A program made the position numbers and the translations under genes. Positions 61,388 to 64,000 of a DNA stretch of 64,000 nucleotides are shown piece after piece (position 1 is the stretch's first letter; each line of letters begins with the position of its first letter). The notes below the pieces were generated by a model, which was given only the letters and a program-made list of their open reading frames with translations, ran no database searches and was not told the origin of the DNA. The stretch comes from Ectobacillus sp042610425. Lineage in GTDB: Bacteria; Bacillota; Bacilli; Bacillales; Bacillaceae_G. Location: contig NZ_JBGJZM010000001.1 of assembly GCF_042610425.1 (NCBI RefSeq), positions 1,922,001 to 1,986,000 on the forward strand, read 5' to 3'.

Positions 61388-62152
61388 TTAAACCGTGTAG
61401 ATTTTGATGCCGCAGTCACGAAAAGGCTGAAGGTCATATTCTGACGCTTCCTTTCCCGTAATCAGCGTATGGATGGCACTATTTGGAGCCACCGTATGTA
61501 AGGAAAGCTTTCCAATTTTGCTGTCGTCTGCAACCACAATAATTTCCCCAGCTGCACGGATCATTTCTTGCTTAGCCGGTACCACTTGTGCATCCGGATG
61601 CATTAAACCGTATTGGGGATGCAATGCAGTCATTCCCATAAACGATTTTTCGACATGCAGCGATCTCAGAGCATGATCCGTGAACATGCCGTTCAGAAAA
61701 TAACTGGATGGATACAGTTCGCCACCGGTCAAGATCACTTTAATTCGAGGTGCATCCCGCAATTCTGCTGCAACATTCATATCGTTCGTCACTACCGTAA
61801 TATCAGATCGGTGAATTAGGTTTCTCGCGATATGCAAAGTAGTCGTCCCTGAGTCGATAATGATGCTTTCCCCATCCTCCACTAGACTGGCAGCCTTTTT
61901 ACCAATTCTCATTTTTTGATCCAAGTTTAGTGTGGTTCTTTCCACAAAAGGGGGCTCATCATAAGTCCACTTCTCCATAATCACACCGCCGTGGGTTCTT
62001 TTCAGCGTGCCATTCTGTTCTATTTCTGCAAGATCCCGTCTGATCGTTGCTTCGTGTACATTAAATTTCTTTGCAAGTGCAGAGATTGTCGCCGTACGAT
62101 TCTGTCTTACATAATCAATGATTAGCATTCTTCTCTCGATTGCTAACAACAT
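61388..62152 (-). CDS. DeoR family transcriptional regulator
   Basis: 254 residues from ATG 62152 behind AAAGGAG. HTH at about 5-55 (VHEATIRRDLAEIEQNGTLKR with THGGV), then the DeoR sensor domain with IDSGTTTLHIARNL, VILTGGEL and a late VVADDSKIGK. DeoR regulators sense phosphorylated sugars, which fits a glycerol-phosphate/sugar-phosphate operon just downstream. Repeats of TGTTCA near 62175-62245 may be its own operator. Confidence 0.9.
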   Translation of the reverse strand: MLLAIERRMLIIDYVRQNRTATISALAKKFNVHEATIRRDLAEIEQNGTLKRTHGGVIMEKWTYDEPPFVERTTLNLDQKMRIGKKAASLVEDGESIIIDSGTTTLHIARNLIHRSDITVVTNDMNVAAELRDAPRIKVILTGGELYPSSYFLNGMFTDHALRSLHVEKSFMGMTALHPQYGLMHPDAQVVPAKQEMIRAAGEIIVVADDSKIGKLSLHTVAPNSAIHTLITGKEASEYDLQPFRDCGIKIYTV

Positions 62153-62455
62153 CTGTCTCCTTTCACGCAAACAATGTTCATTTTTGCAAATTCCTTTTCG
62201 TATTTTGCATTTTTTTGTTCACTTTGATTGTAAACATGAACTTTTAATCTGGTGTAAATCATATGTTTTTCTGAAATTAAGAATATGTAAACCTATGCAA
62301 ATAGGAACCAAAATGATATGAAGCAAGTCAGCCGGCAAAAATTGTTTACGCATTTAAATACTATTTTTTTTAGAAATATGAATATCCTTATTCAATAACC
62401 AGACTGTTAATTGAGACCATTTAGTAGAATTAAAGCAGGAACATACCCTAATGTA
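62153..62455. other. Intergenic region, possible DeoR operator repeats
   Basis: TGTTCATTTTTG (about 62174), TGTTCACTTTGA (about 62217) and CATGAACTTTT (about 62236) are spaced half-site-like repeats in the promoter zone of the deoR gene. The rest is AT-rich with no supported gene. Confidence 0.3.
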
Positions 62456-62502
62456 TAAAAAAATGGTCAGAAATCGAATTAAGATTTCTGACCATTTTTT
62501 AT
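62456..62502 (-). terminator. Intrinsic terminator downstream of ridA
   Basis: 18-bp perfect arms AAAAAATGGTCAGAAATC (62458-62475) and its complement (62483-62500), U run on both strands. Confidence 0.85.
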
Positions 62503-62590
62503 ACATTATAAATTCAAACTTTCTTTGAAGCAGTAGCAGTCCATACACCCTTAAAATGTCTTTCTACCTAGTTTTTGTTTGATACGGCAA

Positions 62591-62989
62591 TCATGAATTC
62601 GGTATCCAAGCAATCAAATCAATTTCCACATCTGCGCCGCCAGCTAACCCTGTTACACCAATACACGTTCTTGCTGGCAAATCTCTATTATAGAAACTCC
62701 GATATACTGTATTTACTTCTTCAAAATGCCCCATATTCGTTATAAAGACGCGCGACTGAATGACATGTTCGAAGCCGCTTCCTACTTCATCCAGAATAAT
62801 TTTCAAGTTTTCCATAACAAGCCTTGTTTGCTCGGCAAATGTACCGAGAATCATTTCATTTGTTTTCGGATTGGTAGGCATTTGCCCGGTGATAAATACA
62901 AGATTCCCTACCTTTACTGCATGTGAGAAGGGCCCAATTGGCGTTGGCGCACTATCTGCCATTACCTTAACAATCATTTGATCAAGCAT
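62591..62989 (-). CDS. ridA: RidA family enamine/imine deaminase
   Basis: 132 residues. APTPIGPFSHAVKVGN at 14-29, FITGQMPTNP, and the Arg in DLPARTCIGVTGLAGGADVEIDLIA are the RidA/YjgF signature; the Arg binds the carboxylate of 2-aminoacrylate-type intermediates. AAAGGAG lies nine bases before the ATG. Stand-alone gene. Broad housekeeping role. Confidence 0.9.
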   Translation of the reverse strand: MLDQMIVKVMADSAPTPIGPFSHAVKVGNLVFITGQMPTNPKTNEMILGTFAEQTRLVMENLKIILDEVGSGFEHVIQSRVFITNMGHFEEVNTVYRSFYNRDLPARTCIGVTGLAGGADVEIDLIAWIPNS

Positions 62990-63220
62990 CGCTACAGCTC
63001 CTTTAGAATTGAGAATGAAATATGCAACTCACACATTTATTTTTCTGAATTTTCTAATATAATTATAGAATAAAAAATATGTATAACTGTGCAAGTTGTC
63101 AGCATATCTTCCATAGAATAAATGGAACTCTCTCGTCAAAAGGAGATTCTACATAAAAGAACAATAACTTAAGTAGAAAAGCAGCCAAAAAATTAATTCT
63201 TTTACAAAGTAGATAAGAAG

Positions 63221-63943
63221 TCATGTCGTTTTTATCTTATCCCTTTTCAGATCTATATATAAAGATCCGTCAGTTTGAATTTCAGCATAGAAAACTTCTT
63301 CTATTGAATGAATGCCTTGCTTTTTTAATTGTTGTAATACCCATTCTTTCGTTACATCTAGCTCTTTAAGGTTCTTATGTACAATTTCCCCATCAGAAAT
63401 GATCTCAGTAGGTAAATACTTCGGTATAGTTGTTGGGACTTGTAAATCCTTTTTTGTTACTAACTGATTTTCCACCTTTTTTAATATACTTAACTTTCCG
63501 TCAGGTTCTAAAACAGCATAGGAAACATCCTTTGAAGAAAAAACCCCTTGTTCTCTTAACATCATACTGAAATCGTCTATGTTTAATCGAACTGATTTTA
63601 AAGCCTTTTCTAAAATCTTTCCTTCTTTCATAACAATCGTGGGTTCATCATCCAATATAATTCTTGCTTTGCTTGATTTAATTCCAATATACTCCATAAC
63701 AAATGTAAGAAAAGACCACCAAATAATAGAGGTAAGTCCATTCAGGAATGAAGTTTCATTCTCTCCCGCAATATTTGCAGCTATGCTGCCAATCGTAATA
63801 CCTGTAATGTAGTTAAAAAATGTAAGTTGGCTAAGCTGCTTTTTTCCGAGAAGACGAGCTAGTACAAGTAATACAATAAATGAAATCGTTGATCTAAGGA
63901 TTATTTCCCAAAAGTCTAATTGATAGAATTCATCTATATTCAT
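63221..63943 (-). CDS. YetF/DUF421 family membrane protein
   Basis: 240 residues from ATG 63943 behind AGAAGGTG. Three N-terminal membrane helices (about 15-35, 45-65, 70-90), then FNYITGITIGSIAANIAG, and duplicated soluble YetF domains with RLNIDDFSMMLREQGVFSSKDVSYAVLEPDGKLS and a second copy near the C-terminus. The family is found in spore-formers; a role in spore resistance or membrane proteostasis is suggested for related proteins, unproven here. Confidence 0.85.
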   Translation of the reverse strand: MNIDEFYQLDFWEIILRSTISFIVLLVLARLLGKKQLSQLTFFNYITGITIGSIAANIAGENETSFLNGLTSIIWWSFLTFVMEYIGIKSSKARIILDDEPTIVMKEGKILEKALKSVRLNIDDFSMMLREQGVFSSKDVSYAVLEPDGKLSILKKVENQLVTKKDLQVPTTIPKYLPTEIISDGEIVHKNLKELDVTKEWVLQQLKKQGIHSIEEVFYAEIQTDGSLYIDLKRDKIKTT

Positions 63944-64000
63944 TTGAATTAGCACCTTCTATTCATTCTCAATAGATGATTAAATGTATACCTTTATCCA

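Noticed and set aside
62354..62548. 64-codon minus-strand open frame
   Set aside because: It spans the ridA terminator hairpin and has no ribosome site.

Overview
The window looks like a chromosomal segment of a low-GC, Gram-positive, spore-former-type Bacillales (probably Bacillaceae). The basis is AGGAGG-type ribosome binding sites before nearly every gene, frequent GTG/TTG starts, a SAM-I (S-box) riboswitch, a UgpBAEC-type sugar-phosphate ABC transporter, TatA/TatC of the Gram-positive kind, DUF1572/DUF1697/Lin0512/YetF family proteins, a lipoprotein signal and a GW-module cell-wall enzyme. No rRNA, tRNA, CRISPR array or intact prophage was seen. Most genes run on the minus strand.

Layout. 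(1) 0.2-10.1 kb: a HEXXH membrane protein, a prepilin/bactofilin-like fusion, an RDD protein, a 1131-residue dynamin-like GTPase fused to a beta-helix, a decayed WYL regulator and an AarF/UbiB kinase. (2) 10.4-21.8 kb, minus strand: a self-contained uptake [NiFe]-hydrogenase locus in the order tatA-tatC-hyaA-hyaB-hyaC-hyaD-(Rieske-like)-hypA-hypB-hypF-hypC-hypD-hypE. It has the export system, both structural subunits, the cytochrome b anchor, the protease and all six Hyp factors. (3) 22.8-28.5 kb: acyl-CoA synthetase, a VOC epimerase, SCP2-type thiolase, DUF35 partner and AtoE transporter, divergent from a TetR regulator with a nested palindromic operator between them. (4) 28.6-35.1 kb: small and accessory genes, including panE, two paralogous membrane-protein pairs, an IS1595-type remnant, another gene remnant and vanZ. 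(5) 35.7-39.9 kb: sulfur acquisition, with an LLM monooxygenase and an SfnB/DszC-like flavoprotein behind an S-box riboswitch, plus metY. (6) 40.1-43.7 kb: a DUF1572 protein, a GW-repeat L,D-transpeptidase and a sirtuin apparently starting at CTG. (7) 43.9-47.5 kb: a sulfane-sulfur detoxification island (DsrE, TusA-rhodanese, rhodanese-MBL persulfide dioxygenase, TusA, TauE) with three CsoR/CstR-like operators. (8) 47.8-54.2 kb: a MazG plus nuclease/ATPase (DUF2075) pair and small conserved proteins. (9) 54.2-62.2 kb: a DeoR-regulated Ugp-type ABC importer with two calcineurin-like phosphoesterases and a PHP phosphatase, probably for glycerophosphodiester-like substrates. (10) 62.6-63.9 kb: RidA and a YetF protein.

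The most unusual signal is not a gene. Four intergenic tandem arrays (near 7.7, 22.0, 52.2 and 52.95 kb) all have a 52-bp period and the same internal phase (GGG 22 bases before TTACC), although their sequences differ from array to array. At least two of them run into a second repeat family, a hairpin with GGCCACTGAAAA arms that recurs seven times at gene ends in this window. Because 52 is not a multiple of three, the arrays are non-coding. They may be a previously undescribed repeat module.
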